Shown here: positions 45,664 to 58,020 of the stretch, one piece after another | Position numbering within the stretch: position 1 is the first letter of the stretch | Layout: every line of letters begins with the position of its first letter | DNA from: Udeniomyces pyricola | Lineage: Eukaryota > Basidiomycota > Tremellomycetes > Cystofilobasidiales > Mrakiaceae | Length of the DNA: 64,000 nucleotides | Direction of reading: 5' to 3' | Assembly (NCBI GenBank): GCA_039545295.1 | Contig: BCIK01000017.1 | Coordinates: 186,001-250,000, forward strand | The notes under the pieces: model-generated | What the model was told of the DNA's origin: nothing | Seen by the model: only the letters and a program-made list of their open reading frames with translations | Databases searched by the model: none | Program-made: the position numbers and the translations under genes

Positions 45664-47318
45664 ATGCCTCCCAAAGGAATCAAAGACAAGGTCGTCTCTG
45701 CCAAAGGCGACGAAGGTGCCGTCGCTTCATCTGACAATGTCTACTGACCCTGGCGGAAGCCCTAATCGCGCAGGCCTAAACATGGCGGCCTGTGCAGCAA
45801 CCTATAGCTATCACATTTCCCCGCTAACACGCTTCTTATTAAAGCATCATCACGACTCCTATGACTCTTGCTGATGACCTTATATGATTCGGCCCATGCC
45901 ACTGATCCATTGTTCGTTTAGCTGAAGACGTGAGATCTTTCCATATCGTCGGAAGTTCAAGTCTCTCCGCTTTCACCCAAGCTTCTTCACAATCCGACTC
46001 GATTTGTGTATATATGCGGTTGTTTTCGCGCTGATATCAAAACCGTCTTCCCCTTCCCGCTCCCCTCCCCTCCCCTCCCCTCCAGATGGTTCTCAAATAC
46101 CTGAAAAAGGCAGGTCACCACATTTTTCTTCCTGCGACCCTTCGTGAATTTAAGCGCTGATTCAACCACCCTTTTGCTCCTCGCTCATGCAGGTCAACCG
46201 ACCTTACGCCTCGAGTGCGCTCGTGCAAGCTTCCTCTCAATCGCTCCATCCCACCCATCAAAGAAAGATGAATAGACGCTGAACTGAAAATCCTACCTTT
46301 GAAACATGATGTCGATCGACGAAAAAAAAAACACACACACACACACACTATGCATCAGCTGATATCTCTGCAAACCTCAAGTTGGCCGTCTCGAAAGCCG
46401 CCGCCCAAAAGGCACTGCTCGCACTCGCCGACAGAGGCAAACTCGTCAAGAAGGATTACGGTTGCGTATAACTCCTCTCACACCGCTTAGAATAGTTGGC
46501 ATAAAATCCTCACATCATCGAAATCGGCTTCTCTGATCCCACTCGTCTCACTTTTGTTTTTTTCTTCTTCTTTGCAATGAAGTCAGGCAAACAAACACTT
46601 TTCGTATACCCACAAGACTCGTATGCCAGTGCTTCCACGACCGGCACATCATCCGACAGTGTGCCAGAACAAGGGTCTACCATGGACCTCGATAGCGAAG
46701 CCAAATACCTTGACGAACAGATTGACCAACTCAAGAAAGACGTCAAAAAACTCCAAGCGGGTGAGCCTGCAGGAGATTACACTCCTCCTCCGACTCTCCG
46801 TTTGTTGAGGTGGCGGTTCTGTTTACCTATCATCTTTCTTTGGTACTCTTGGGGAATAATGCTCTGATGATCTGATATTGCCAATTCTTCCGTTTGTCAA
46901 GAACGAGAAGCGATAATCTCGACGCCTACAGATGATGCTCTCCAAGGCTTGATCACGTCTCTCGAAGCTGAGGTGCCATCTCCTCCTTCACACCCAGTAG
47001 ATGGACATGTCTCTATACGACCATCTAAGGAGATAGACTGATGTTTTTACCGTCATCCTTGACACATTCACTTGCCTCTATGAGATTTCTCGAATGCTTT
47101 CGACGCTTGGTCCTCTTCGATCTGGTGCGCCTCCCATCTCCCCCGCCGACCTCGAGGCGGCTTCGAAAGCCTGGATGACAGAACGAACGGAGTGGGTCCG
47201 ACGCCGAAACGTGTACCATACCGCGTTCGAGAAGGTGAATCCTGAGATGAAGAAGGAGGAAAAGCAAGAATGGGAGGAGGAGATGGGAATCGAAGGTGAT
47301 ACCGAAGTAAGCGTTTGA
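45664..47318 (+). CDS. HOP2: Homologous-pairing protein 2 (meiotic recombination)
   Basis: With its partner MND1, HOP2 stimulates Dmc1/Rad51 strand exchange in meiosis; it acts in the nucleus. Seven exons (45664-45720, 46086-46109, 46193-46214, 46359-46460, 46587-46760, 46902-46972, 47085-47318) give 227 residues, the usual size. The N-terminal winged helix is rebuilt across four exons: MVLKYLKK, VNRPYAS, TDISANLK and KAAAQKALLALADRGKLVKK, then YGKQTLFVYPQD. A coiled coil follows (YLDEQIDQLKKDVKKLQ), then ISTPTDDAL and a charged C-terminus (EWVRRRNVYHTAFEKV). Exons 2 and 3 are 24 and 22 nt. The intron between them starts GC (46110-46111), because the nearby GT would shift the frame. The exon 1 end is the least certain boundary. 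The acceptor of exon 4 follows poly-A and (AC)n instead of pyrimidines. Confidence 0.9.
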
Positions 47319-48135
47319 TTTGATTATACAGTCAATAGTCCACTCTTCGACGACGGACTTTAGACCCGTAGTTCAATAGAGATCTCGCCAGGGAAGTTTT
47401 GGTTTCTGTTGAGTTGATGAGTGCTGATAGCTTTCATCGATTGGGCTTTGTGTTGACTTGCGGATACAGGAGGCTTTATCGATCGAAAGTGACCTGCGGG
47501 TAAGCGCGACACAAATGGCGAGCAAGGGAAAACGGACCTGATCAGCATGGTGAACCGCCGAGCTGCTGGTCGATGATCATCACTGCATACATAAGCTCTG
47601 CAATATGTATCCGTTATCAAATGGTCCATTACATTTCCTGTACTACAGAGTCATGACTCAAAGCACTTAGCTGCTCAACGGCTGGATCACGTGTGACAAA
47701 GGAAACTCGTCAGCGGATGACTCGTACGCTTTCGGCAACGAACCAAACCGTCCATAGATTTATAGTGAACTTTCGGCCGGGAGAGCAGAGAGAGGAAGTA
47801 CAGCTCGAAAGTCATTGGTTCACATCAAACTAAGGAAAGTGAATCGTTAGTCGCAGAATACTTCCAATCGATGACTTGCATGACATCAAATTAATTCTCA
47901 TTTTCGCAGTTCGTCATGGTCATACATGGGGCGGAAAATCGAAGATCAGGCTAGGGCCAAGGAAACCCAGTTGGCGAGACTAGTACAGAATAGATGTACA
48001 GAAAAAAAAAACAGAGGGAGGTGGGAAGCTGTCTCCAAGAAAAGTAACAACGAGTGGAACTTGGAAGCTGTACGGCGGGTCGATCAAGACGATCAGGTTT
48101 TGATAACTGATCACAGCCGCAAGATAGGGTGACCC
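47319..48135. other. Convergent intergenic region
   Basis: Between the stops of HOP2 (plus) and the sugar porter (minus). A 68-codon ORF at 47926-48132 has no recognisable features. No gene supported. Confidence 0.6.
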
Positions 48136-51100
48136 TTATGCCTTGATGGAGGCTTCCTTCGAGGTGTCCTCAATCCTGGTTTCTTCCGTCTTGCCTTTGT
48201 GCGACATTTCTTGAACGTATCCAACGTCAAACTGTACGCCAAGATGAGATGAGTAGACCAAAATCAGCAAAAGGTCAGTCTTTGACTGCACACCAGATCA
48301 TTGCTTCCATCTGCCTGCATGCCTAGCGAGTGGCTACTTGACGCACCCTCATTCCATTCTCAAGATCTTGGAGAGGTTTGAGGCCGATATTCTTGGGCAT
48401 CTTGTAGACAGTAGTGGCGTGACCGGCGGCGAAGACTTCTTCGATCTCCTCGAGCGAGCGACTCTTTGTCTCGGGGAACATCAAGAACACGTGGAGAGTC
48501 ATTGCCTGATAAAGATACAAACAGGATCATAGAGGAGTAATGAGCCTATGATCTAAATGGGAAACTTGAGGGTGACGATATCGTCTTGGAAAGCCTCGGC
48601 TTGACACTCACCGCACAGAAGCTGCCGAAGAGGAAGTATGTTTTGTATTGCAAATTGCTGAGCATCGTTGGTACTGTGGCAGCAAGAACCAGATTCAAGA
48701 TCCAGTTGGAGGCAGCTGAGAGTGAGACACATTTCGCTCGAACCCGAACCGGAAAGATCCTGTGGAGAGGGAGAGGGCAAGATAAGGTAGCGTGAGATCT
48801 TAGGACGGTCGTGGGGCGAAGGAGCGATTTGATTTGTATATGAAGGGCTAACTCAGAGCTGTATGTCCAAGTGCAGGGACCCCAAGTAATGGCGAATGAG
48901 CAAACAAACAGATAAGAGCTATCAGAGCATGAAGTTATATGGACCACAAGGACAGCAAGAATGTGATGGATTAGCAGATGTTGACCAGGTAAGAAGGCGA
49001 TAAGTTAGATATAGATCGCACAATGTAATGACAGCGTTGGTAACGGTCTTGTTTCCGGTGATGACCCAAGTGGTAGTTCCCGAGCCACTAAGAATTGGAC
49101 CAGAGTGCAGCAACGTCAGTGGGATGCGCTGTATATATGGTCAACGTCTCGGCAGGAACGAAGACAAGGGAACTTGCTGACTACTCACTCGATGCTGCCT
49201 TGATGTCCGAATCCGCCTTGCAATGCTCCGACTAAGAAGAGCCAGATACACATGGCGGTCGATCCGATGAGAAGCATGGGTCGACGCCCCCATCGATCGA
49301 TGAAGATGATAGCTGGAATGGTAGCAACCACATTGAGAACGTATTGGACCGAGCTTGCCACAAGTTCGCCATGACGACCAGTAACTCCTGCACCTTGGAA
49401 GACATACACGATATAGTACATCTGGTGATACAAAAGGGTGCGTGAGGGAGAGAAAATCCTCGAACTCTGTATTAGCGAACATCCCAGCCAGAGTGCCCGC
49501 CGTGCTCATGTCTGATGCTAATTACCATGACATTCATTCCGGTCAGCTGTCCCCACCCTTGGACAGACATACCGAGCATCACCCGGCGAAGGATCCCGGG
49601 CTTGAGCAGATCGAGGTAAAAACGGGCAGCAAGGGTCTGTTCGAAACCTGCATCAAGCAAAAATAATTACGTGAGTGACGGCTCGCAGCTGGCTAGCACC
49701 AAAAAGGGCTGAGTAGTGAGACCACAACTCACGAACGGACTCCTCAATTTCAGCGTACTCGAGTCGGACAAGTTCGTGGTTGATGTCGCCATCGCCGTGA
49801 AGATCGGCCAAGACTTGAAGGGCCAGCTCGTTCTGCCCCTTGTCCATGAGCTTTGTTGAAAACGCGATGAAACCTCTGTCAGTATTGATAGTCAAGTAGG
49901 TAGATACTACAGATAGAGATGGGACTGACGTATCGGGGAGATTCTGGGAAGAACAACATGCCAGCGGAGAGCACGGCTGCGGGGATCATCATGAGCAGCC
50001 AAGGCACCCGGAAAGAGAGCTCTGAAGCGACATCGGCAAAGCCAAAAGTGATAAAGTATTGGATGAGGATTCCCCATGTACTGAACAGATGGAAAGGGGG
50101 GCAAAATGTGGTGCCCAGTCCGGTCAGTAATGGACCCAAGTGGACGCTGGAAAAGGAAGCAATTTGCAACCCACATGCTCCATTGTTGAAGAGACACCAG
50201 CCGGCCCCTGATATGTGGAGCAGCGATTTCAGCCTGATAGAGGGGTGTTACAGCCGAGCTATTGGACCACATATCAGTAAGAGATGGCGTGATGATCAGC
50301 AGAACAAGTCTACTTCAGCCCAAGGTGAAGCGAATCGATTTGCACGTACCTCATGCCGACGGAGATGCCGGAGATAACTCTGCCAGCAATCAGGGTGGGA
50401 GTATTGTGGGCAGTACCCTGGAGGATGCAACCAACGATCCAGATCAGGCCGGCAAAGATGACGACCCATTTCCTGCCAATAACTACAGGTGAGAGACGGG
50501 CATGCATAAAGATGAACACAATTGGCAAAAGATGAGACAAGTTGAGCTATTTTTCTCAGGTGTATGCGACTTGTGGGCTTCATGGAGCATAACGACCAAA
50601 GGGATACGTACCATCCGCAAGTTTGGTGACCAAGATAGAACCAGCGAAAGATCCTGCAGGCATGGCGGCTGTGATACCGCCCTGGCGACCCGATGTGACG
50701 ACCCGTGAGCCATTTTGGATAGCGTTTCCAAATCGCTCGACGTAGTATGGATTCTGCAGATAAAAACAAAGTTTAATCAGGAAGGACACATGAGCTATGA
50801 TGGGCACCGTGAACGTGAGGCAGGATTGCTGCGAATCAAAGGTACATGTGGGAGCCTTTCTCCTTTCCTTTCTCCCCCTGTTCATCCGCCTGCGGAACGG
50901 CCCGAATCTCACGTGACTCTTTTCTCATGAGCAAAATCGGAGCAAGTTACTCACATTCAGCATACCAGAAAGACTTGAGATGTCAAGACCAAAAAGTCCA
51001 CCTCCGATGCAGGCAAAGGAACCAACGATGTATGGGTTGGCCGCGATGCCTTGTTGTAGGCCATGCTGAGCTATATCAGGAAACGATTGGACATTGGACG

Positions 51101-51192
51101 TGTCGCAAAGAAAGACATATCAACAACACGTCTGGAACGTCCGCCTATTCAAGGATGGCTGATATACTGTGAGCCATCGGACAGACCTTCAT
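48136..51192 (-). CDS. MFS sugar porter (hexose-type transporter)
   Basis: Twelve-helix plasma-membrane transporter of the major facilitator superfamily. Exons, high to low: 51192-51187, 51065-50955, 50753-50612, 50482-50350, 50258-50175, 50080-49930, 49850-49733, 49647-49526, 49421-49189, 49087-49022, 48918-48853, 48759-48612, 48505-48347, 48231-48136. They give 544 residues. Sugar-porter signatures: GGGLFGLDISSLSGML, GRVISGISVGM, PLYQAEIAAPHIRGRLVS, PESPRYLMDKG, GWGQLTGMNVMMYY, DRWGRRPMLLIG, TWTYSSEIFPVRVRAKC and PETKSRSLEEIEEVF. The loop motif after helix 2 is reduced to KLADVIGRKW. The substrate cannot be read from sequence; glucose-type sugars are likeliest. The start (a 6-nt first exon, Met-Lys) is the weakest call. 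The C-terminal tail is hydrophilic and Lys-rich, possibly a ubiquitination target for turnover. Confidence 0.9.
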
Positions 51193-52164
51193 GATTGACC
51201 GATGGCGATGTACAAGAATCTTAGCGTCAAGTCGAGTAAAGGATGGAGATGGGGGGTTGAACAAGGAAGAGCAAAGAGGTTTGTTGTACGGTACAATCCG
51301 CTCAGGGAAGAAGATGGAAGAAAACCCATTAGGAAAATGTTTCGGTCCGGACGAGTGCCGAAGAAAAGATGAAACTCTGATTGAGTCGGGTCGATGGCTG
51401 TACGCAAGCTCCGGTCGTGCGACCGGCAAAAAAAAAGGCGCCGACCAGATACAGACTCGAGCATACGATCAGCTGACTGATATCAACAAGAGATAACGGC
51501 CGTATCATGTTGTCGAACCTGGTTCAGACCATACAAAGACCATGGCGGCACGCAAGAAGGACGGCGAGTCTGGCAAGATCAGCTAGATGACGATCAACGG
51601 TAAACGTTGGACGTTGAACATTTGTCGAACGAGGACCACATTAAAGACCATGCGTTTGATGGCGCAGCCTCTCGGGTCAGGAGCTGCAAGCTGTGATTTG
51701 TTTGTCTGAAACGTGATCAGCAATCAGGGTGAGACGAGATCAGAGTGAGCGTGAATGTGTAAGTGAGTCGTGCGTGATGGGTCGACGCAAGTCGATGGAT
51801 CGAGGAATGATGCGGAGTGCTGCTTCTCAATTGATCGATGCACGATGCATTCATGCATGATTGCATCATGATCGATCGGTAATCCGATCATACGAGCTAC
51901 ATGATACAGCTTTGGGCTGGTAGTGACGATGTGTGGATGCATAGCCATGGCTGCAGCGTGCAAATGCTTTCATAATCATGAGTAACACGCTCGATGCACT
52001 CAATGATCGGGATCAACGTGCTGGATCAACTTCACTCGACACTCTGCCCTCCTCCACCCTCGCCGTTCTCCCACCCAACCCATCCAATCCCATCCAGGCC
52101 CATTCATCTCCACCACCCCTGCCCCTCTATCATCCACTCACTCACACCCCTCTGTCTATCCATC
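51193..52164. other. Divergent intergenic region
   Basis: Upstream of the sugar porter (minus) and NFS1 (plus). Bases 51800-51920 are packed with ATCGAT, ATGCAT, CATG and GATC words. Bases 52030-52164 are the C-rich leader of NFS1. Short ORFs have no recognisable features. Confidence 0.6.
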
Positions 52165-54845
52165 ATGCTTCGCAAGACCATCGCCTCCGCCATCGCCTCA
52201 TCCTCCCGTCAGACCCTCGCCTCGCCTTGCATCATTCCCGCCAGACGACACTTTGCCTCGCCTACCTCGACCGACTCCGCTGCCGCTGCGACTTCCTCGT
52301 CTTCGCCTTCAGCCTCGGCCAAGCCTCAGATCGAGAGCTCTGCCGAGTCCATCGGCATGGACATGACCGATCTCGACGAACTTCTCCTTACACCCGGGCC
52401 TGGTACGTCAACTATCGCGCCATTCGCTCAGTCGAGTCGCCGGTGGTGGAGGGATTTCGATTGGATCGCGCCCAGAGCCTCGGCTATCCCACCAAAGGAT
52501 CCTCGCTTCGTGCCCTTACACCCATCATATGCGTACTCTCATGCTGAGACCACGTCACTCTTCTTACTTCCATATTTGGTGTATTCGGACGCCGCCCTAC
52601 ATATGCAGATCAGTTGGGCTTCAAGGTCGAGCTGAGGAACAAGAACGACGTCGCCGAGCGCCCGATATACCTCGACATGCAGGTTCGTTCGGTCTGGTCT
52701 TCATCCTTTCCCCCCGGGCTATGCTTTACGCGTCGCAAGAGAGCCAAGCATCGCATGCGCTTATTCGGCACTGACATCTCAACTTGGCTTGGATTCTTTT
52801 CTGTATCCGATCCGCGCTCAGGCTACCACGCCGATGGACCCGCGTGTGCTCGACAAGATGCTGCCTTTCTTCACGGACCAATACGGTAACCCTCATTCGA
52901 GAACCCACGCCTATGGTTGGGAGGCCGAGACTGCCGTCGATGAGGCCAGGAAGGTGTGTCGTCTATCTTGATCAGTCGCTAGGTGCTATAGGCCTAACCG
53001 TCCGGCCGCAAGACCTGTGAACTGATACACTCATGTCATCTTGGCTTTTTCCTTGCCCTCAGAATGTGGCCGACATCATCGGGGCGGACGCCAAGGACAT
53101 TGTTTTCACCTCTGGAGCGACTGAGTCCAACAATATGATCGTCAAGGGTATTGCCAAGTTCTACTCGGAAAAGAAGAAACATATCATTACCACTCAAACC
53201 GTACGTGTGCTATCGCTTCTTCGGGTTCCACTCCCACCCTCGCTTTTTCGCTCGGCTTTCGGATCAAAGCTGACGAGACACACTCGACCCCTTCTGCCCA
53301 TCTCTATTTCTTTTCTGGTTGTTCTGTTTCCATGGGACAAATTCGACACCTACCGGGTTTTGTTCATTGTCTCACCCATCGTAACCATTGCTCCCTCCCG
53401 AATCTTCCCTCTTCCCGCGCATATTGCATCATCCCTCAAAGGAGCACAAATGTGTCCTCGACTCGTGCCGATACCTCGGCGAGCACGGCTTCGACATCAC
53501 CTACCTTCCCGTCCAAAAGAACGGTCTCATTTCGCTTGAGGAGCTCGAGGCCGCGATCCGACCCGATACGGCCCTCGTTTCGGTCATGGCCGTCAACAAC
53601 GAGATTGGCGTCATCCAACCGCTCAAGGAGATTGGCGCCATCTGTCGCAAGCACCGAGGTGTCTTCTTCCACACCGATGCCGCTCAGGCCGTCGGTAAGA
53701 TCAAGATTGACGTCAACGAGATGAACATTGACGTTCTTAGCATGTCTGGTCACAAGATCTACGGACCCAAGGGAATCGGAGCCGCTTACGTCAGGAGGAG
53801 GCCGAGGGTCCGTTTGGAGCCGCTCATCCACGGTGGAGGTCAGGAGCGAGGGTTGAGAAGTGGAACCGTCCCGGCGTCTTTGGTCGTCGGGCTTGGTGAG
53901 GCCTGTAGGATCGCTCAACAGGAGATGGAAGTAAGTTGCTGGTTATTGCCATGTGGTGGATGAGACTCAAAGAGGGTTCCATACGGATTAGTGAGTTGAG
54001 CTCCGATACTGACCCAACCTATCGCGTTCGCCTCGTTCCTTCTCCTCGTCGCTGTCCTTCTATATGTGCCTCCCTTCCCCTTCTTGGTGGTGGTCAATTC
54101 TCTGCTTGTGTCATCTCTCAGTTCGATCACGCCCGAGTGACCGCCCTCGCCGACCGACTCGTGACTGGCCTGACCTCGCAAATCGAGCATGTCGAGCGAA
54201 ACGGGGACCCGAACGGTTACCCTGGTTGCGTCAACCTCTCGTTTGCCTTTGTCGAGGGAGAATCACTTCTCATGGCCCTCAAGGTTCGTCGATCACCTTT
54301 TTTTTCTTCTGTTTTCTTTTTCTCTTCTTCTTTGGTGTAATCTGTTCTTGCAGAATGAAATCTGACTAGATTGTGTCTGTTCGCTCCTGATGCCTGCTCT
54401 TCTAACAGGACATTGCCCTCTCTTCTGGATCCGCCTGCACCTCGGCCTCGCTCGAGCCATCCTACGTCCTTCGAGCGCTCGGTGCCTCTGAAGACATGGC
54501 GCACTCGTCTCTCCGATTCGGTATCGGTCGCTTCACAACCGAGCAGGAGATTGACCTCGTCGTCAACAAGATTGTCGGAACCGTTCAGTGGTTGAGGGAT
54601 ATGAGCCCGCTTTGGGAATTGCACCAGGTTCGTTTCAGAAATAAAATAAATAAATAAAAAAAATCAGGCTTCGCTCTTTCTATCTTTCAAGAACGTGCAG
54701 TCTTCTCTGGTAGTGGTCAAAAACAAAGCTTGATAGACTGATACAAACAATCGATTGCGCTCTTCTTTCCATCAACCCACCGAACACGTCGGATGTCATA
54801 CAGGAGGGTGTTGATCTCTCGACCATCAACTGGAGCCAGCACTGA
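52165..54845 (+). CDS. NFS1: Cysteine desulfurase, mitochondrial
   Basis: PLP enzyme that takes sulfur from cysteine for iron-sulfur cluster assembly in the mitochondrial matrix, working with ISD11 and ISU scaffold proteins; also supplies sulfur for tRNA thiolation. Eight exons (52165-52402, 52609-52682, 52822-52953, 53063-53200, 53442-53930, 54122-54283, 54409-54627, 54804-54845) give 497 residues. Motifs: [49 protein letters not shown] with the PLP Lys about 299, RSGTVP, and [16 protein letters not shown] with the persulfide Cys about 421. The N-terminus ([18 protein letters not shown], Arg-rich, no acidic residues for the first 40) is a clear mitochondrial presequence. The C-terminal WSQH ends as in fungal NFS1. 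All intron phases are 0 except the first. Confidence 0.97.
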
Positions 54846-55282
54846 TAATCTAAATATACGATTCTTCTTCCTCATCCGTTCCTTTTCTCCCAAGCCCTTT
54901 CTTCCCCTCTCCCTTATTTCTCCTGCGTTATCTTGTATCTCGTAGTGTCGTCTGGCTCAACTATCTCTCTTCTTCGACCCCCTCAACAATGTCCCATGGC
55001 TATTCTTTTGCGTCAATGAAGCGATGTGAAAAACGTGCTTGCTGCCGTCTGATGTTTTTCCTCTTCTTGATCTACCGATCGACCTGCCGTCGAGAGGGAC
55101 TCAACATCATTGGTGTGATCAGAACCATCGAACGCCATGTTACATGAAGCATAAAAAACCAAACGAAAACTAGACCTCGACCTCGTTCCCTTCCCACAGT
55201 TCTCTTCCATGCTTGTTGACCATTCCGTTCAAACCTGACCCATCACCATCATCCGGCTCCCTATGAAACTCATGCGTCTCAT
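54846..55282. other. Convergent intergenic region
   Basis: Between the stops of NFS1 (plus) and CPS1 (minus). Bases 54850-54990 are C/T-rich; the rest is mixed. No gene seen. Confidence 0.65.
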
Positions 55283-58020
55283 TTAGAACTCATCGTCAGT
55301 TTCGACCCCCTCAAAGAAGAGCATCAGCTCGTGGTAAAACGCGATGCCCTCGAGATGGGCGTCGAACGACAAGCTCTCATCAACTGTGTGGATGTTGGCA
55401 CCCGAGCCGGCCCGGGCGGGAGAGAATCGGTAGATCTGAGGGGAAAGAGCCCAGTAATGCTTGGTGTCGCTGCACGTCGAAAAGCATACGAACGAAGAGT
55501 CAACGGGAGAGAAATTTCTTAGCTTTAGTCAGATCGAATAAGAAAAAAAAAAAAAAAAAAAAGAAGGAAAAAAAAACCAATCTCAAGGGAATCTGGGTAC
55601 ATCAAGCGAGCAACTCACGTATTTCCCGTCGACGTCGAAGGAGCAATAATGACTTCTCCGTCCCCCTTCTTCTCAAACACCCTTCTGCTTGCCCAACCAA
55701 AGACATCGTACGCCTTGCCTTTCAAGGGGGTGATAGGCGCAACGGGGAGACCCTTCTCACCCGTGACACCAAGGGTGATGGTGCCTTGCGGATGCGATGG
55801 CGCGTGCAGGACAGTGGAGTTGTATGCGATGAGGGTGAGGTTGAAGGCTTTAGCGATGGGTACGACAGGTCCGGCGTAGATATCGAGCACTTGCTCGGCT
55901 GGAAGAGCAGAAAAGAGGATTGACAATTTATTTATTTATTTTGATAATTCAAAGTCAGAAACAATGAGCGAGCAAGGGCAAGAGTGTTTCCAGATAACAC
56001 TCACGAGTTTGGGAAAAGTCAATTCGGGTGTTAAAAGTGACCTCGCTCGACTCGGGGAGGGCGTTCAACTTGTGACCTCCTGAGAGCAATGTCGCCGCTT
56101 TAGATGTTCGCACGAGATATTCACCATCAGTGCGTCCTCGCACCTCGGCAAACGTCTTGGCAAGGTCATCAAGCGATCGCTGCGTTTGTTTCTTCCTGAG
56201 CGCTGAAGTGAGCCATTTGGGAAGGGAAGAGGCGTCGCCATACTTGGCGAGACAGTTGAGATAACCGTACACCGGTGAGGATGGATGCAGGGTTGGAGGG
56301 AAAAGATCGGCATCCCTGGTGTAAGAAGACAGTGACAGGGTCAGTCAAATCATGTCCATCTCTCAGCAGATGGTGACTGTGATGTGGACTCACTCGATAG
56401 CGACAACGATTCGAGAGAGCAAACCAATCGCGGTGTGAGGAGTTGGGATCGAACTGCGCGTGACAAGTAAGCGTACGATCAGCCCACAGCTATTCGAGCG
56501 TTTTTTGCTGCTTCGTTCTTTGAGATACTCACGAGTGACCTCCTTCGGCTTCCACCTTGACGCTGGGAGAGATGTTGCCCTTCTCGCCCGTGCCAGGCAG
56601 GACAAGGACTTTGCCATAGAGGGTCTCGATCCCCGCACCGCCCTCGTCGACGATCATGGAGACACCGTTCTCTCCATATTGCTCAAGAAGATGCTGGCCA
56701 ATAGTGAATGCGCCTTGAGGGCCGCCAATTTCCTCGTCGAATCCAAACGCGAGGACTGGATGAACCAACATGTGCCAAGACGATGGAGGTGAGTCAAAAA
56801 CCCGGATGAAATGAAGTATGCGACAATCACATGCATCTACACGCACCAATTGTCCTCTTGTGATCCCAATCGTTCTCCAAGAGATGCTCGAGCGCGGCCA
56901 TGATGGCAACAAGCGAGTTCTTTGTATCCGAACTGGCGACCAAAGCACATGGAGGAGAAGAAAGGAATGGAAAGGAGGGAAGACACGATTGACTGTCAGA
57001 CGGCCGCTCTGATCATCGCTATGTTGCCCATTGGCCCTGAATAAAATTGGAAAATCGCACCTTCCACGTCCCCAGATAGTCTTGCCATCGAATACACCCT
57101 TGAATGGAGGGTAAGTCCACTTCTCAAGCGAAGTCTCGGCGGGGACGACATCCTGATGCGCGGCTGTCGTAAGGGTCGCGTTCGAGCCGGAGATCATCTA
57201 TCAGCCTTCAGACACATACTAGCAATAACCAATCTTACTCGTCATCTGTTTCTCTTGGTCGCTCACCGAGAACAATGGGCTTGAGGTCCGAACAGGTGCC
57301 CTTGAGAGTGTATACGAGGTTGAACCGGTTCGGTTTGGCGAGGTCGGCTTTAGCGTGAAGAAGCGGGAATGCTCCTTCGAGATATTTATGGAAGTCGAGG
57401 AATGGAAGGAAACGCTTGTCAAAGTCGGGACCGTCGACAGGAGCATGGGCCAGGTCGTCGTACTGTCGGATTGAGAGATGCGAAGATGGCAAGCCAAAAG
57501 ATCAAGGATGGTCAGACATCGGACTTATCCGAAACCGACCACGCATGGAACTTATTATGCATGACAAACAGACTCGGGCAAACGCGATGCCTACCATCTG
57601 AGTTGGAACCCTGATAGCTCCGAGGAACCGCTCGACCTCGAGCTTCTTGAACTCGTCGTCGTAGACAAAGTCGGATCGGTTCTCTTCGCCCTTCTTGATG
57701 GGGACAGGCGAGGGCTGGACGCACTGTGCACCACCTTGGACGAGGGAAAAGTCGATGGGCGCATCCAGCCGCGCGTCGAACCGTCCGTGCGGCGAGGCAG
57801 GTGCCAGCGATGACGCAAGGGTCGAAGCGATCGACGATGGACCGTCGCTCACAAAGGAGGATGCCGCATGGAACGAAAAGGCCGAGATGGCGAGGAGGGA
57901 GAGAAAGAGCTTTTTGTGCGAAGCGAGGAAGGAAGGAGATGGCGGCAGACCGGACGAGGCCGTCGAGGGCAGCAGCGGCGAGTACTGCTTGTCGGCAGGG
58001 TAGATCGAATGCGACGCCAT
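55283..58020 (-). CDS. CPS1: Gly-X carboxypeptidase S, M20 metallopeptidase
   Basis: Vacuolar zinc carboxypeptidase that releases C-terminal residues from small peptides for nitrogen supply. Nine exons, high to low: 58020-57595, 57462-57267, 57163-57061, 56932-56847, 56755-56533, 56453-56394, 56315-56005, 55898-55619, 55469-55283. They give 623 residues. A single hydrophobic segment (KLFLSLLAISAFSFHAASSF, about 36-55) is a type II signal anchor, as in yeast Cps1. Zinc-site motifs: LAAHQDVVPAE (His about 210), GRGSSDTKNSL (Asp about 244), AFGFDEEIGGPQGAF and GGHSSIPTPHTAIG; later KLNALPE and TDTKHYWALSPQIYRFSP. Splicing exon 3 at an internal acceptor gives the canonical LKPIVLAAHQDVVP; the longer upstream reading frame does not connect. 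Yeast Cps1 is sorted through ubiquitination of its cytosolic tail; this tail has few Lys. Confidence 0.95.
55543..55561. repeat. Poly-A run in a CPS1 intron
   Basis: About 19 A on the plus strand, T on the coding strand, upstream of the last CPS1 exon. Confidence 0.8.

Noticed and set aside
46057..46083. CCCCT tandem repeat
   Set aside because: It is the pyrimidine tract of HOP2 intron 1 just before its acceptor, so a special function is not needed.
47926..48132. 68-codon ORF between HOP2 and the sugar porter
   Set aside because: Short, charged, no family resemblance, in a convergent 3' region.
57164..57197. Upstream extension of CPS1 exon 3 (MISGSNATLTT)
   Set aside because: No donor phase in exon 2 connects to it, while the internal acceptor at 57164 gives the canonical AAHQDVVP block.
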